The notes under the pieces: generated by a model
The model's database searches: none
What the model was told of the DNA's origin: nothing
Seen by the model: the letters and a program-made list of their open reading frames with translations, nothing else
Source: Ochotona curzoniae
Lineage: Eukaryota > Chordata > Mammalia > Lagomorpha > Ochotonidae
DNA: 64,000 nucleotides
Assembly: GCF_017591425.1 (NCBI RefSeq)
Contig: NW_024466218.1
Span: 12,476,001 to 12,540,000 of the forward strand
Direction: 5' to 3'
Shown: piece after piece, positions 32,605-44,990 of the stretch
Layout: each line of letters begins with the position of its first letter
How positions within the stretch are numbered: the stretch's first letter is position 1
Made by a program: the position numbers and the translations under genes

Positions 32605-34785
32605 TCTCTCAATACAGTCAGGGCCACTTTGTCTGCCAGTGTCTTGCTGTGGACCAGCAGGCACCCAGGGGTTTAGGAGCAGGCTTGGGTGTCCTGCAGA
32701 GGGCTGGGTGTGCAGAGGCAGTGTGGAGACAGCCTCCAGGAGGGACTTTGGCTGCTGATGGTCCCTCTCCTCACCTCTCTTCCAAGCTGCCAGCTTCTGG
32801 AGGCTGCCATCCTATTTGGAGCCTCCCCTTACCCAGTGGAGAGCTGTTTGGTCCTTCGTGGCCAGAGCATGGGGTTGGGTGGCCCTAAGAAGGCTCGTTT
32901 CACATTTCTCCAGGACTTGCCTTTGGTCTCGTTTGGATGAACAGAAATTTGTCCAGCATCTTGTGGGATGATGTGGAAGGAAAGAATACAGATGGAGTGT
33001 TTGTGGCAAATGCCTTCTAGATATTGTTTTCTAATGAGAATTTGTCCTCAGCTTTCGTGGGGGTGCCCTGCGCAGCACACAGCTAGCATGAGAGGTCCCA
33101 GCCTGGCTGAAGCCTGAATGAGGACTCCCACGCTCCCCCCTTGAAGCCCGGCTGGGCCTTGTCCCTCTCTCCAAACCATCTGGGTGAACCTCTGTTAACA
33201 AGTTGGGTGGTTACGCTGTGGGTGTAAATTAAGCTTGTCACCCAAGGAGTGATGTGTGAGGGTGTATGCTGGAGACTTCCCGTGTGTCTGAGACTGTCTG
33301 AGTGTGTGTGCTTGCATTTTTAAATGTGCACATGCTCATGTATGTGGGTCAGCTGTTCACATCTGAGTGTGTTCCTGCGTGTGCATGCACATTCATCTGG
33401 GGTTGTGAGTGTGAGATCTTTGTGTCTGGTGGACATGTGTGTGTTTTCAGATCACCCGTTGAGGACAGTGTGGCATGGTGTCAGAAAATACCAGCCAGTC
33501 ACACAGTTAGGTTTTAGCTTCCCCATCTGCAAGGATAACCTATTTATTTACTCCCCAAAAGGGAGCCTACAGTTATAGACATGTGGTGGGCTTGAAAACA
33601 GGACAAAGTTAGGGGTCTAGAATCTGTGCCCTTGAAGCTTCCATGTCTTTGGTGTCCAAAGGGCACAGTGATGTCTCTGTGTGAGTTTTGTCACAAGGAC
33701 TGGGTGAGGTCAAATGAGCAAATGGCTGGGCGTGCCACCTAGCAGGTGCGTTGACCACACTCCTTCCTGTGCCAGCCTTGGAGCTTCCCTTGGGTCCTGC
33801 TTCCAGGAGTGAGCAGGCCAGCTGGGCTGCTCAGTGGTCTGATGGGGCCACTGGCCCTTGATGCATGACGATGACCCTGAACATTGTTAACTGTGTCTTT
33901 ATCATTTGGATCTCACAATGACCCTTCTAAGTGTGGTGTATAGAGCATAGCCCGGTGATGAGGGAGAGTAGGAACCAAGACTTGGAGTGAGGAAGGGAGG
34001 TAACTGGGAAGAGGGTGAAGTCGGAGCAGGGTGGGGCATGTATCCAGGTATCTGGCTCACGGGCACAGCGCATGTTCCCTGCACCAGCCCCTTCTGTGGC
34101 AGGCAGGGCCTGGAGCACAACACACCCAGCAGCCTGCGAGCTCCTGGCTTCCCCTGAACGGCCTGGTCTAAACCGCATGAGTCCGTGCGTTGTGACTCCC
34201 AGATACACAAACGTACAGCATGTCGGCTGAGGTGGGTGCTCTGCACGGCCATTGGAGGGACACGTTTTGTGCAAGGGTGGCTCGTCCCTCCCAGAGCTCG
34301 TCCCTCTGACGGCCTGCAAGAGGCAGACTCCACTTTCCCAAGCAGTCGGTGGTGCTGAGGACACCCAGAGCCAGATTCATTAACCTCATCACACACCGTA
34401 TTTACAGGATTTGACTCTAAGTGATGTTTTCTGGTTTCCCGAAATCCAAACCACTGCAGAGGAGCAGTGTGGCTTGCACCCCTGAGAGCAGGCGCCTGGA
34501 TGGCCTCATGTTACTGAATAGGACCCGTCTGCCAAGGGCATGCCCCAGAAGGTGAACACACTCGGGTTCACAGTGAACTCTGGGCAGGTTTGCAATGGAT
34601 GACGGAGTCCAGGGGGAGGAGACCCCTCATTCTTAAAAGAAGCTTGCCTTTGGTCAGGCCCCAGGAAACTGCCTTTCTGGTCAGCAACCCAACCTCTGCC
34701 CCCAGGGTCACTCCGCGCCCTTCCCTGCCTTGCTGGCACCTGTCTCACGCCCGAGCTGCTCTGCTGTATCCTGGAAGAATTCAGC
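32605..34785. other. Unique sequence with a degenerate TG-rich stretch at 33250-33450
   Basis: The TG-rich stretch (GTGTGTGTGCTTGC, TGTATGTGGG, GTGTGCATGCACATTC, ATGTGTGTGT) looks like an old, eroded dinucleotide repeat. No coding exon or SINE was recognised elsewhere. Confidence 0.5.
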
Positions 34786-34789
34786 CAAA

Positions 34790-35240
34790 CTGTAACTTTC
34801 CTTCATGATTCCTTTTCCATTTTTCTTTATAAAAAAGGTATCAACTATACCTGGTTGCAAGAGGGATGAAAAACAGGTAATATATAAGAAGGTACTTACA
34901 GATTCAAATGGTATATAAATGGAAGGCATCCTGTGACACGTATAAACGGAAATAAAATTTAACATCGATGATGTTGTATACAAGGTACATGGTGTGACTC
35001 GAAATGGCCAAAACCCTTTTGTTAATAGGTTACATGCATACGATTAGAAACATGACTTAATTTGGTATATTATGTGGTTTATAGTAGAAATTGTAATCCA
35101 AAAGATTATATAATATCCTATGACATATCATATTCGCAGTACCGAGGAAAGTAGACTCAAAAATCCGTCGACATTAGGCTATTTTGGCATTCGAAACATA
35201 ATCCCCGCATTTGTGATTTCTAACAGCTGAAGCTGGGAGG
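34790..35240. other. AT-rich block with unusually many CpGs; unassigned
   Basis: The composition is clearly different from both flanks. It is about two-thirds A+T yet keeps CpGs in ACACGTATAAACGG, CATCGATG, ACTCGAAATGG, CATACGATTAG, TTCGCAGTACCGAGG, ATCCGTCGACATT and ATTCGAAAC. No transposon family was recognised. The short open frame on the minus strand (34708-34983) has no domain. Possibilities are a conserved regulatory element, a fragment of an unrecognised transposon or a nuclear insertion of organellar DNA. Confidence 0.45.
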
Positions 35241-35439
35241 CAGAAAACTAAAAATACTAAAGGGGAAGCTATCTCCATCAACTGGCTGTGTGGACCATTG
35301 GGTGGGGGAGATGCAGGGGGGAAGACAGAGAGCCCGAGATCAGGTGAGGGGAAGTGGCACAACGTGGAGAGAGAGGAGCAATTGGGAGGGGCTGTGCTCT
35401 GGAGCAATCAGTCCCAGTATTTATGAAGCCAGATGAGGA

Positions 35440-35610
35440 GCTATAGGCTTGCCGTGGCCCCTATGTCTGCTGATTAGCTGGAGATTATATTGATGATGTA
35501 ATAAAAATTCACTTTGTCTATTAAGTTTCACCAGGACAATCAGGGAGAGATTAGATAAAAATCAGAGGAAATGAATAATAGAATGGAAGAGGAAAACCAC
35601 GAGCCCCACT
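35440..35610. promoter_or_regulatory. AT-rich candidate conserved element
   Basis: The sequence TGCTGATTAGCTGGAGATTATATTGATGATGTAATAAAAATTCAC and following AGATTAGATAAAAATC is repeat-free, has TAAT and GATTA cores and sits between ordinary GC-balanced flanks. Function is inferred from composition. Confidence 0.35.
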
Positions 35611-35614
35611 CCTG

Positions 35615-38600
35615 CTGTTGGCCCTGTGTGTCTGCCTTTATCCTTGCCCCTAAGGGGGCATGAACTGAGAAGCCCCTACTACCCAGCCAAAGCTATGCTG
35701 GAAACCCGCCCTGAACTGGGCTGTGCTCAGAGAGGGCCTTGGCACTATTGAGTCGACGTTGGTTTAAGTTTACTGACCGTGTGTTTAATATTTGATTAAA
35801 CTTTTGGCATGGCAGTCTTCGTGGTGGATGCACCAGCCCTGCTGGGAGTCCAGCAGCTGCTTGGGTCCCTCTGGTGCTGTAGTGTACAAGGTGGGTAGGG
35901 AGCTCCCATCCAGGCAGGCTCAAGGTGCCTTCCAGTGGCCAGGTGCCTGACTGCTTCACAGGGTCCCCCTCATGCGTGGCCTTTCCAGGACTGTCCCTGC
36001 TATGACAGGGGTTCCCTCAGGTTGGATGTGGGCTCTAAAGTGCAGGTGGGTTAGAGAGAGGGTAACACACGACAGTCCATTAGCTATCAGGGACAGAGAT
36101 TAGGAAAGGGCAGAACTCCAACATTACAGGGGAGGCAGGCCACTTTGGGTTGGAGACCGTTGTCCGAGATTTGTGGATGGCCTGGGGCTTGGAGTCAGGG
36201 ATGAGGCATCGGGGCACATATAGAGATGGCATGAGAGCTGGGAGAGTGCAGGGAGGCTTGCCTCAGTGACTTGTACCTCCCTGCAGGGAGAACTGTGGTT
36301 CGTGGTTATTCCAGCTCTGTAACTGGCTGAGCCCCATCCTATTCTCCCCTAAGAAACCCCTGGGTTCAGAAAGATGTCAGTGGTTCAGGTCTACGAAGGC
36401 TCAGAGGAAGAAGGTCTCCCTCCCCTAAGGAGCGAGTCCCAAAGGCCACCTCATCTATTCCTGCCCACGAGGTTGGGTTTCTCTTCCATTGCTCTGCTTG
36501 CAGTACGTGGGCTACGCAAGAGCCCTGGGCACCTTTGTTCGGCTGTACTGCTCTCACAGTGCCAACAGTTCTTTCTGAGATCTGCCAAGATTCCTCCAGC
36601 GGCAAGACCAGTGCCATCCCAGGAAACTCTGTGCCCTGGCTTCATCCTCACTACCTGGCTCGCATCCAGCTCCTTCTGCACTGGAAATGGTTGCAGAGGA
36701 AAGGGTGGAGGATGCGGGGAACATGCCACCCTCCGCAGATTCTCCGTGAGTGGCAGGGGTCATTCAGCTGAATGGATATGTGGGGAGCGTGGGGTCCCGC
36801 CTCGGTGACAGGGAGCATGCGCACAGGTTTTAATATTCCATAATTTTTCAGCCCAAGTGGGCTGCAGTTGGGACAGCTGAAGGACACTGCAGCCCCAAGG
36901 CAGGTGAGGACAGTGGTGATGGTCCTGGCGGGCTTTGTGTGTCACCAACACCCACCTAGAAAGTAGACATGCACCCACCCACCCTGACCAGTTCTCCCTC
37001 CGCCAGATCGGTAGTGAGATCAGATTTGTTGAGGGTGAGGAATTCCTTTGTCCACCAGCCCGAGAAGGAGACTTCACTGCAGTGGGACAAAACCCAAAAC
37101 ACAATGGAATGAAACAAAACAAAACTAAACAACACACCCGCAGCTGTCAGCTCTGCAGCTTCCCTGATCTGTCTGGTCCCCATCCGCCAGCCAGGCTTCT
37201 TGCTGGCCCCCTCTACCTGGAAACCAAGGACCTGTACCTCATGTCTGGTCCTTTGGGGGGTCTCTGCATTCCCTACTCAGGACACCTGTGTGGGGGCGGT
37301 TTTTTGTTTGTGGTGCCTCCAGCCCGCAGTCCTTCTGCACAGTGATGGTGGGGTCCCCACCTTCTGAGCTCAGGGACGGACACTTTTGGCACCTATGCTG
37401 AGTAGGAATCTGCATCTTTTTTGAGGAAAACTCCCATCTTCCCGACCAGACCCAGGGGCTTCCCCGTGGAAGGGTCTGGTTCATCCTGTACTGTGCCCCC
37501 ATGCTCCCTGTCTTGGGGTGGGCACTCCCACCTGCTCTTGCCTAGCAGGCTCCTCCTCTCATCTGCTTGTCCTCTAACTACCAGCCTCCTTAATCACTGG
37601 CTCAGCAAAGACAAAGTCAGGGCCTTCAGAGTTAATGTTTTAGCCAAGAAACTTGAGAAACTAGGGTGAAAACACAGCAAGGCCTTGGAGCTGGGGTGAG
37701 GAGCAGGCGGAGGTGGGGGTATCTGACTCCTTCTAGGCTTCAGCTGGGGCCGCCTGCAGAAAGCACCTCTGGTGTGTGGCCCTTCCTAAGCCCGCTCCCT
37801 TGCCCTGAGGTTTGAGCTACAGTGCTCACCTGGCCTACCCAGGAAGTAGCTCATCAAAACCTAACCTGCCCTTGCCCTGCTCAGCAAACTGCTCCTCTCT
37901 GCCTGTCCCTGGGACCTGGTTCGGTGGCCTTGAACCAAGCCTATTACCCTTCTTCTTTTTTTGAGGGGATTTCTGAAAAAGCCCAACCAGAATCACAAGG
38001 AAAACCTCATTTGCTTCTTGAAGGAGTCATGGTGGCAGGACAGAGAAAGGACTTGTTTTTCAAGAAATAATAAAAAAAACGGGGTGGGGCTGGGACAATG
38101 CCAATGCCAGTGGTGGCTCTCCTGCCCTGGGTCTCTTGTCCCAGTAGTGCACAGGGATCCCTGCTGGACATGGATGGTACATTACCCAGGCCTCCAGCCA
38201 GGCTCATCCACCACAGCGTGCACAGGGTCGAGGGTGCACGTGTTGTTCTGCACAGATATTTGGGGAATGCTTTGCAGACTTCAAGGGATGGTTGCAATTT
38301 GGAGATGGCCCCACGTCAGGCCCCCAAGTACAGAAAATATTCTGATATCTTGCTGATAACAAAGAAGGAATAAAAGTCATACTAAACCATAAGTTGTGAT
38401 GATTAATTTTTGAAAGAAAGTAAAATGTACACGCGTCCAGGAACCCCTATAGCGTCTGCATTCTCTGAGTTTTCTCTTTAGCTCTGTGTGCCGTTTTGTG
38501 GGTGCCACAGGCTTATGCCTGACTTGCCAAGAAAGGGCACTGGGCTGGGTTTCAGATCATTCTGAACTCGCGCTGTGAGCTGTAGGGCCCCAGTGGGCAA

Positions 38601-38760
38601 GGGAATGGGACAAGGGAGAGCTCAGGCCTGCAGGTCCTGGGATAGGGCGGAGCCTGGACTGCGGCAGGAGCAGGTGCTTGGGTTTCAGGGGCCCTGGTGC
38701 GTGCGCAAGAAGTTCTCCCTCTCGCCATCAGAGGGCAGGCGACCGCTGGAAGAGAGGAGC
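35615..38760. other. Unique intronic sequence
   Basis: A short AT-rich patch with TAATATTTGATTAAACTTTTGGC lies at 35785-35810. An AC/AAAC run lies at 37108-37135. AT-rich unique sequence lies at 38320-38440. No exon or clear transposon was seen. Confidence 0.5.
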
Positions 38761-38767
38761 CCTCGCA

Positions 38768-38785
38768 CCCCCCCCCCAACCCCCC
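38768..38785 (+). repeat. C10 homopolymer followed by C6
   Basis: Ten C, AA, then six C in a proline-coding chance frame. It is prone to slippage and sequencing error. Confidence 0.9.
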
Positions 38786-38789
38786 AGTT

Positions 38790-40170
38790 TGGGGGCCCCT
38801 CCCCAGCACACGGAAAGGCTCGAAAGAAGCAGCCTCGCTGCTGGGCTCTCCACAGTTTTCCCCCCAGCTATTTAACTTGGTTGTCTCAAGTCTTGGTGCT
38901 GAGAAAGGGCCAGAGAACGTGGGCAGAGGAGGATTGAGCTGGGCATCGGACTTGACCTTTCCCTAGGTCCTGTGAGGTAGCCCCAAGGCCTGGGACACAC
39001 TGGGAGCCAGTTCCAAGGTCTTGGAACCACACACGGCCTACACTGCTGGGTGTCTGCTAGGCTGGAATTTGGAATGCACACTCTGAGGATGAACGTGGCT
39101 GGGCGTGAGCACACGTGTGGGACCCTGAGAGCGAAGGGAGCTCTTGCCTTTTGTCCCTCCGTGTCCCTGGTGGCAGATGGAGAAGCAAGTCGAAGGAGGA
39201 TGGGATGTGGCCAGGGTGCTGGAGCCTGAGTGTTTCTTACAAGAATTCTGCCCCAGAACGTCCCATGGTGCACCCCAGACACAGGCACTGCCTGACTGCT
39301 TGCTTGCACTCTCAGCTGCACCTCTGTCCAGGGCCAGTATATGTATGAGATCTTCCCAGAAGCCTTGCTGACTCTTGAGAACTGGGCAGAGGAAAGACCA
39401 TTGCTCAGCCTCTTCTCGTCCCTTTTAGGCTGGTGTTGTTAGTTTTTTTCCTTCTTCCTCTTCTTTGGGTATTCCATGGATGAAAAGGAGGACTAGGGGT
39501 CTCCTGGGGATGGAGGACTCCTGTGGGCAAGGCAGTAAGAGCCCAGACACCTCCCAGTGGCCCCCTTCCTGTGCCAGGCAAGCACGGCCTTCCACTTTCT
39601 TCCCTCTCCCTGTGTTTGCAGATGAGCTCCAGAGAGAAGTAGCTTTCTGAAGTCCAGAACATTCCTGCCTCACCAGCAGTGCTGACCTGGCAGCACCCTG
39701 AACATCCCCTGGCTCTGCTGATACCACGAGCTCAGTTAAAGTGACCAGTCTGATGGGTACCTTTCCTCCTGGGAGGTGCAGACTGTACTGTGCCTGCACA
39801 GAGCCAGTGTCCCACCTTTTAGGCAGGGACATGGCTTCAGGTTTGGGCCACCCCCTCCAGAGACAGACCTCTTCCCACAGGGAGACAAGTTGCTCTTGGT
39901 GCCTCATCCGGTGAGACCAAGCCAAGTATTGATCTGACAGATATGGATGTGTTCGAAGGATGACGGTTAGGGGATCCTATTTCTTTCTTTTCCTGAGTAG
40001 AAAGCGCTTCTCCCCTGGGTCACCCCACAGAAGCTACACGAGGGAGCACATTCTCACCCATCACCCAGAGGCGCCTCCGTTCCCTCTGAGCTCCCTCCAG
40101 GCCTTCAAGACCATGAAGCCGCTGGGAACAAGCTCCCAACACCCTGGCCTCTCTGAATATTCTTAGAACC
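38790..40170. other. Unique intronic sequence
   Basis: No gene or transposon was recognised. The longest frames, 149 and 166 codons on the minus strand, have no domain signature. Confidence 0.5.
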
Positions 40171-40385
40171 AGTCAATATGATTAATTTTACATGGGCCTG
40201 ACTTCCTGCTATTGCCAAGGAGGCCTCCCAGCATCACCCATCAGCAGCGACACGATACAGTTTCTGGTTGTCTTGGTCAACCAAGATATTGATATTATTA
40301 ATAATGGATATCTATATGCTGACCTTTATCCACACACCTGAATCACTCTGGGCTGGCTGTCACATTTCTTTAAGAAGTATAGATA
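40170..40385. promoter_or_regulatory. Repeat-free block with homeobox-like cluster: candidate conserved element
   Basis: It has AGTCAATATGATTAATTTTAC, GGTCAACCAAGATATTGATATTATTAATAATGGATATC and GACCTTTATCC, with CpGs kept in AGCGACACGATAC. TAAT cores are dense and no repeat is present. Enhancer function is inferred. Confidence 0.4.
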
Positions 40386-40591
40386 AGCCCATTACTGGAA
40401 GGGCATGGGCAGTCTTGGACGTGTGCTTCTTGCTCACCTTCAGGACTCTCCTCTGAAAGTCTACCCTTGTTGGGTGAGCAGCTGTGGGTACGACGGCACA
40501 TGGTGTGCAAGAGAATGAGTGCTTGAGTTTGTGTGGCAGGTGTGCATGTGTGTGCAAGCATGTTCATGTGTGTATCAGTGCGTCTGTGTGT

Positions 40592-40628
40592 CAGAGAGAG
40601 ACTGAGAGAGAGAGAGAGAGAAGAGAGG
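40592..40628 (+). repeat. (GA)n-rich microsatellite
   Basis: AGAGAGAG-ACTGAGAGAG runs into a purine-rich stretch to about 40650, preceded by TGTG-rich sequence at 40535-40590. Confidence 0.9.
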
Positions 40629-41039
40629 GAAGGGGAGAAAGAGTATCTATCTTGGGCACTGGCCCTTTTAGAGCTGATCAAATAGTTAATTAGAGCATTA
40701 TAGGGAGGTAGCAGAATCGGAGAGTTCCTACAAATACACTGTGATGTACTGTTTGATCTTTGGATGCCTCTTGTCTCCTAGGACTTGCATGAGGAGGCTT
40801 GGCTTTATAAGGATATTATTAGGTTGATGTCTCGCTCTCTCAATTTACCTGCCAGGCAAGAGACAGCCCTCTCTGGGAACAGTCTAGCCAGTACCAGCTA
40901 CAGGGAAGGTGTGTTGAAGGCCACACTGCAAGTTTTACTTGGGGGCGTGCTACTTCCAGTCTCAGCCTCTTTATCTGTGCAGTGGAAACAATTACTTTGG
41001 CTCTGTTTCTTTTACTCCTTTAAAAAATATTATACATTC

Positions 41040-41335
41040 ATTTTATTTTGTGCAGCATTAGAGATGGTGACAGAGAGAGACAAAGATTTCCTACCTACTC
41101 TTTGGCTCTCCAGATGTCCAACACAGCTGGGACTGGGCCAGGCTGAAGCCAAGAGCCTGGAAGTCAATCTGGATCTTCTGCATAGGTGGCAGGGACCCAA
41201 GTACTTGAGCCATCACCCGCTGCCACCCAGCAGCATTGTCAGGCAACTGGCATCAGTAGCGGGGCTGACACTCGAACCCAGGCACTCTAATAGGAAGCCA
41301 TATCTCAACTGCTTCACCAAATGCCCACTCCCTGA
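41040..41335 (-). mobile_element. Old CSINE-like tRNA-derived SINE, reverse orientation
   Basis: It reads as a reverse-complement C-repeat relative: 'gagatggtgacagagagagacaaagatttcctacc', 'ctggccaggctgaagccaagagcctggaagtcaatctggatc' (ancestral form of the 'agccaggagcc' phrase), 'aggtggcagggacccaagtacttgagccatc', 'ggggctgacactcgaacccaggcactctaataggaagcc' and 'caactgcttcaccaaatgccc'. The B-box phrase ACTCGAACCC is intact. It is older than the copies at 9.7 and 13.1 kb. Confidence 0.85.
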
Positions 41336-41339
41336 TCTG

Positions 41340-42535
41340 CTTTCTTAAGATCAGAAAGTGGAATTGGACTTAGCTCAGCTTTTTAACTTTCTACACCAAA
41401 TCCCTTATTATAGGAATGTTTGGCGTGTCACCAAGCCTTGCATATTACAAAATGGGCTGGTGCTGTGTAGCTCTGTGATAGAAGACATGCTCTGTGTGCT
41501 CACACATGCGTATACACATAGATGCGAGGACACAGACCTTGTCACTGTGCATTTCTGTGGCTCCTGCCATGGCCGCCTGGGGGCACAGTTGTGTTGGTGA
41601 CCGCCCCTCTGTCAGCTCGATCTACAATGATCCCATCGTGTTTGGACCCAGACCTGCTCACTTGTTAGGGGTGCCCCTTCATGTCTCCCTGTAACGGAGC
41701 CAGTTAGCTAGAGAGATCTTTTGGATCCTCAGACATAGTGTGTGAATAAACCAGACATGGATTAATTAGGTGTGACTGCATCATTAAATTAGAATAATGA
41801 ACAAACAGCCACGTATGGCATTCAGATCTGCCTAGGATGACTCCAAGGGTTGCTTTCACGTAAGTCACCTGTCAGTTTGTAGGTCTGGGGGACTCTAGAG
41901 AGTGAAACTCCTGTCATATCTTGAGAAGTGGATTCTGTAGGCACCGCCTACCCCAGGTGAGGGCCATCCTTCCGTGGGCACCAAGACTCCACAACCGAAT
42001 CCAAACAATGGCTTGGTTCGATACAGCATCATCTATGCACGCTTCAGCTGCGAGCATTTCTCAGCATGAAATACGACAGTGGCACAGGTGCTCAGGGGAC
42101 GGGAGGGAGAAGTTAAGAGGTGTGAGCAGCGGATTTGAAATGTATCGATCCCATAATATTTATGTGGATGTGCATAGTCGCTTGTACACATGCACACACA
42201 CACATGCACGCACATACGCACACGCTTTTCTTTGTGCCTTTCCATGAAGTCTTCCTTTCTGCCGACACTCCCCATTTCAGTTAGATAGATAGGAAGGTGA
42301 ACAAAGTCTCGGTTGTGTAATTTTAGAAACAGCTGCAGAACAGCAGCCCCCTGCCCTCGGCAGACAACAGCTCTCACGATCCCTGGTCTTAGGACACAGC
42401 AGCTGAGCAGAAAGAACTGTTTATCTTCAACAATGAGGAGGAAGTCAACAACTAAGAGGAAAGAAAATGGGATGCTTGCTTGCCTCCCCAGCAGGCTGCG
42501 GGAAAGCCTAATGCATCGGGGGCTTGGCTAGTGAG
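41340..42535. other. Unique intronic sequence, AT-rich patch at 41735-41815
   Basis: The patch includes GGATTAATTAGGTG and TCATTAAATTAGAATAATGAAC (dense TAAT cores), suggestive of a small regulatory element. A CA-rich run, ACACACACACATGCACGCAC, lies at 42188-42225. No exon was recognised. Confidence 0.45.
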
Positions 42536-42539
42536 CTCT

Positions 42540-42760
42540 GTTAAGTACCTAGAAACCTTTGATCTGTAACCGCTCTTAACAAAGGTGATAATTAATTAAA
42601 GCAGAGTGTATTGCAATAGAGTAACATCGCGGTCAGTTTATGTGCTGTCCCTGTCCTGAGTCAGCCTTCAGAAGTCTCTGTCAATTAAACTCTTGATGCA
42701 AGCCAGTTCATTATCAATTATTTTTCCTGAGTTTGATCAATAATTTTGGCTGTTCTGTCC
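42540..42760. promoter_or_regulatory. Candidate conserved enhancer with TCF, SOX and homeodomain-like motifs
   Basis: CCTTTGATC at 42556-42564 matches the TCF/LEF core. AACAAAGG at 42579-42586 is SOX or TCF-like. TGATAATTAATTAAAG follows at 42587-42601. Further right are GTCAATTAAAC, TTATCAATTATTTTTCC and TTTGATCAATAATTTTGG. The block is repeat-free with a CpG pair in CATCGCGGTC. Motifs are read directly. Regulatory role is inferred. Confidence 0.45.
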
Positions 42761-42825
42761 TCACAGCACAAGGATTATTTCCATGTCTATGAGAGTGCCT
42801 AGTTATTTACATCTTGCTGATGGTC

Positions 42826-42855
42826 ACATAGGATTTGTTCACATAGGATTTGTTC
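42826..42855 (+). repeat. Exact 15-bp tandem duplication (ACATAGGATTTGTTC)x2
   Basis: Positions 42826-42840 and 42841-42855 are identical, a recent slippage-type duplication in unique sequence. Confidence 0.97.
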
Positions 42856-42859
42856 TCAT

Positions 42860-43609
42860 CTATGTTCCCGAGCTGAGCTTCTGTGAATCAAGACTGTTTG
42901 AGAGCCTCGATCAGCTCGTGCTGTAGGGGAGATACAAGAAGGGAAAAGAGAAGGCAAATGTGGAGCAAGTGGAAGAAGGCAAGACAACCTGTGAATGGAT
43001 GGGCCTGCAAACATCCTCAGCTACTCCGAGGGACTCAGAAATCAGGGAGAGTAACTCATTTCCCACCTGGCTTCCCACTTGGATTCCTTGTTGTTTCCTG
43101 TGGGTAGGGCCGTGGCTCAGGCACTATATCCACCCAGGGGCCATAAGGAACTGATGGGGAGACCAGGAGGATGCTTCAGAACAAGTATATGCAGTCTGGG
43201 AATTCCTCTGTGGCCTTTTCCTACCCCAGGCATGGTCTTTGTGCCCTGACATCCGAAGCTGTATCTGCGTTCCTCAGTGGAACACTGAATTCTTTCTTCA
43301 TGCTCCACTTTTGGGGTCTGATCAGGTGGTAACAAGAGCAGGACAAGAAGGAAATGAATGAAGATGCATGACAATGAGTACAGTTAAGTTGGGGTGGAGG
43401 AGGAAGAGGCTGTATTCTGGTCTTCTGGGTTACTGTGGCAGAATTGGGTGCTGACGGCCACTCTTGGAGAAGCCGCATATTTAAATGTCTGTAGAAAAGA
43501 GTGAATTTGCTTTAGAGGTCCTGAAAGAAGGACAGCAGGTTTCTGCCACACCCAGCTTGTATTTAGGGAAAATGCAGCTTGGAGGGCCTGGATTGACTGA
43601 ACTTCAGTC

Positions 43610-43640
<31 letters not shown>

Positions 43641-44990
43641 CACTATAAGAGGAAATTACACTGGGGTGACATTGGGCAACGAGCGGAGTAGAGGATGTAG
43701 TGGGTAGGAGAATTACCTCTGTGTCTGGGTCACTTCTGATCTCAGATGGAAGGCAATTTCTAAAATGAGACAGTGGGTGAGCAGACACACAATAGCCTTC
43801 ACAGAGTGACTGGGCGATGATGAGGGTGGGACCCCTCTCTCAAACCTGGGCTTGTGGTGGAGAAATAAGGATGCTAGAAAAAACACAGACTAATCAAAGC
43901 CACAAGTTCCAAAGTGAGTATGCATGGAACAGTGAGGATAACATTCTTCTCTCAAGATGCTTCCTCTTCTCCATCACTCTGTCCCTGATCCTGCATCTAG
44001 CCTTGTAAGAGGAAACTGCCCCTACCCTCCATGCTATTTGCATTTTGTCACCTCTTTTGTCACGCACAAGCAGGCTGCGACAGCTTCCCTTCCCTAACCG
44101 TCTGGTGTCCACAGACACACTGATTTTCCCACCCTGGAGCTCTTCTCTCTGCATTCCACATGGGTTTTCCCTTCCAAGTGCTGCAGTTTCAGCCCCTGTC
44201 AACCAGCCTGCCCAGCTTTCAACTGGCATTTTAACCTACAAGGTCCACTTTGCCTTTTGTTTTGCTTGCGATGTTGAGTCTCATTCTCTGTCACACATCC
44301 TTCTGTTTTAGAGGCTGTCCACCCTAAACCCTCTTCAGTTGAGATAGTTTCTGGGACAGTTTGGAAACGGACCATCTCCTGATGACACGAGAGGTGTGAG
44401 CTCTGCAGTGTTTACCCCAGATTTCCCTGGTATAAAGTTGAGACCAGCTTTTTTCTCAACCATCTTAGCGGTCTTCTCAGGTATCTCCCGAAACCCCTCT
44501 CCCAAGTTATTATATAATCATCAGAAGGTGATGCTAGTCATGGTGACACCCATGCTCAAGTTGCGAGAGTGTGGCAAGACCACTGGGCATCAAGAATATC
44601 TCTGGAAACCAATTGCTTGAAAAAATTTTTTGGTAACTTTTCCATGCAACTGTGCGGAAGGCATATCTTAGAATACGTTTTTGTGATGGTTCTGCTTTGG
44701 GTTGTTTTCAAGCTATGGCTTCATTCAAGAAATGTGTTTCTTTTTGCTTTGTGTTCGTGAAGCGATAGGATGAGGGAAGCTACACCGAGGGGGTTGTTTC
44801 AATCTAATCTAGAATTTCCCATTAAGGCTGAGATGGGAGTGTGCAGAGTTAACACCTCCTGGTTGAATTACAGTGAAATCTAGCCCATTCCTGGCTCCCA
44901 CATGTGTCAGATGTGCTTAGTCATGCTTGCACATAGATGCATATACATGCACACGTGCGTGTTAATTTACCGCTATGTTTGTGAATGTTG
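42860..44990. other. Unique intronic sequence with one TG microsatellite
   Basis: No gene or transposon was recognised. The sequence becomes gradually more AT-rich to the right. Confidence 0.5.
43611..43637 (+). repeat. (TG)n microsatellite, 13 units
   Basis: 27 bases of pure TG. Confidence 0.95.
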
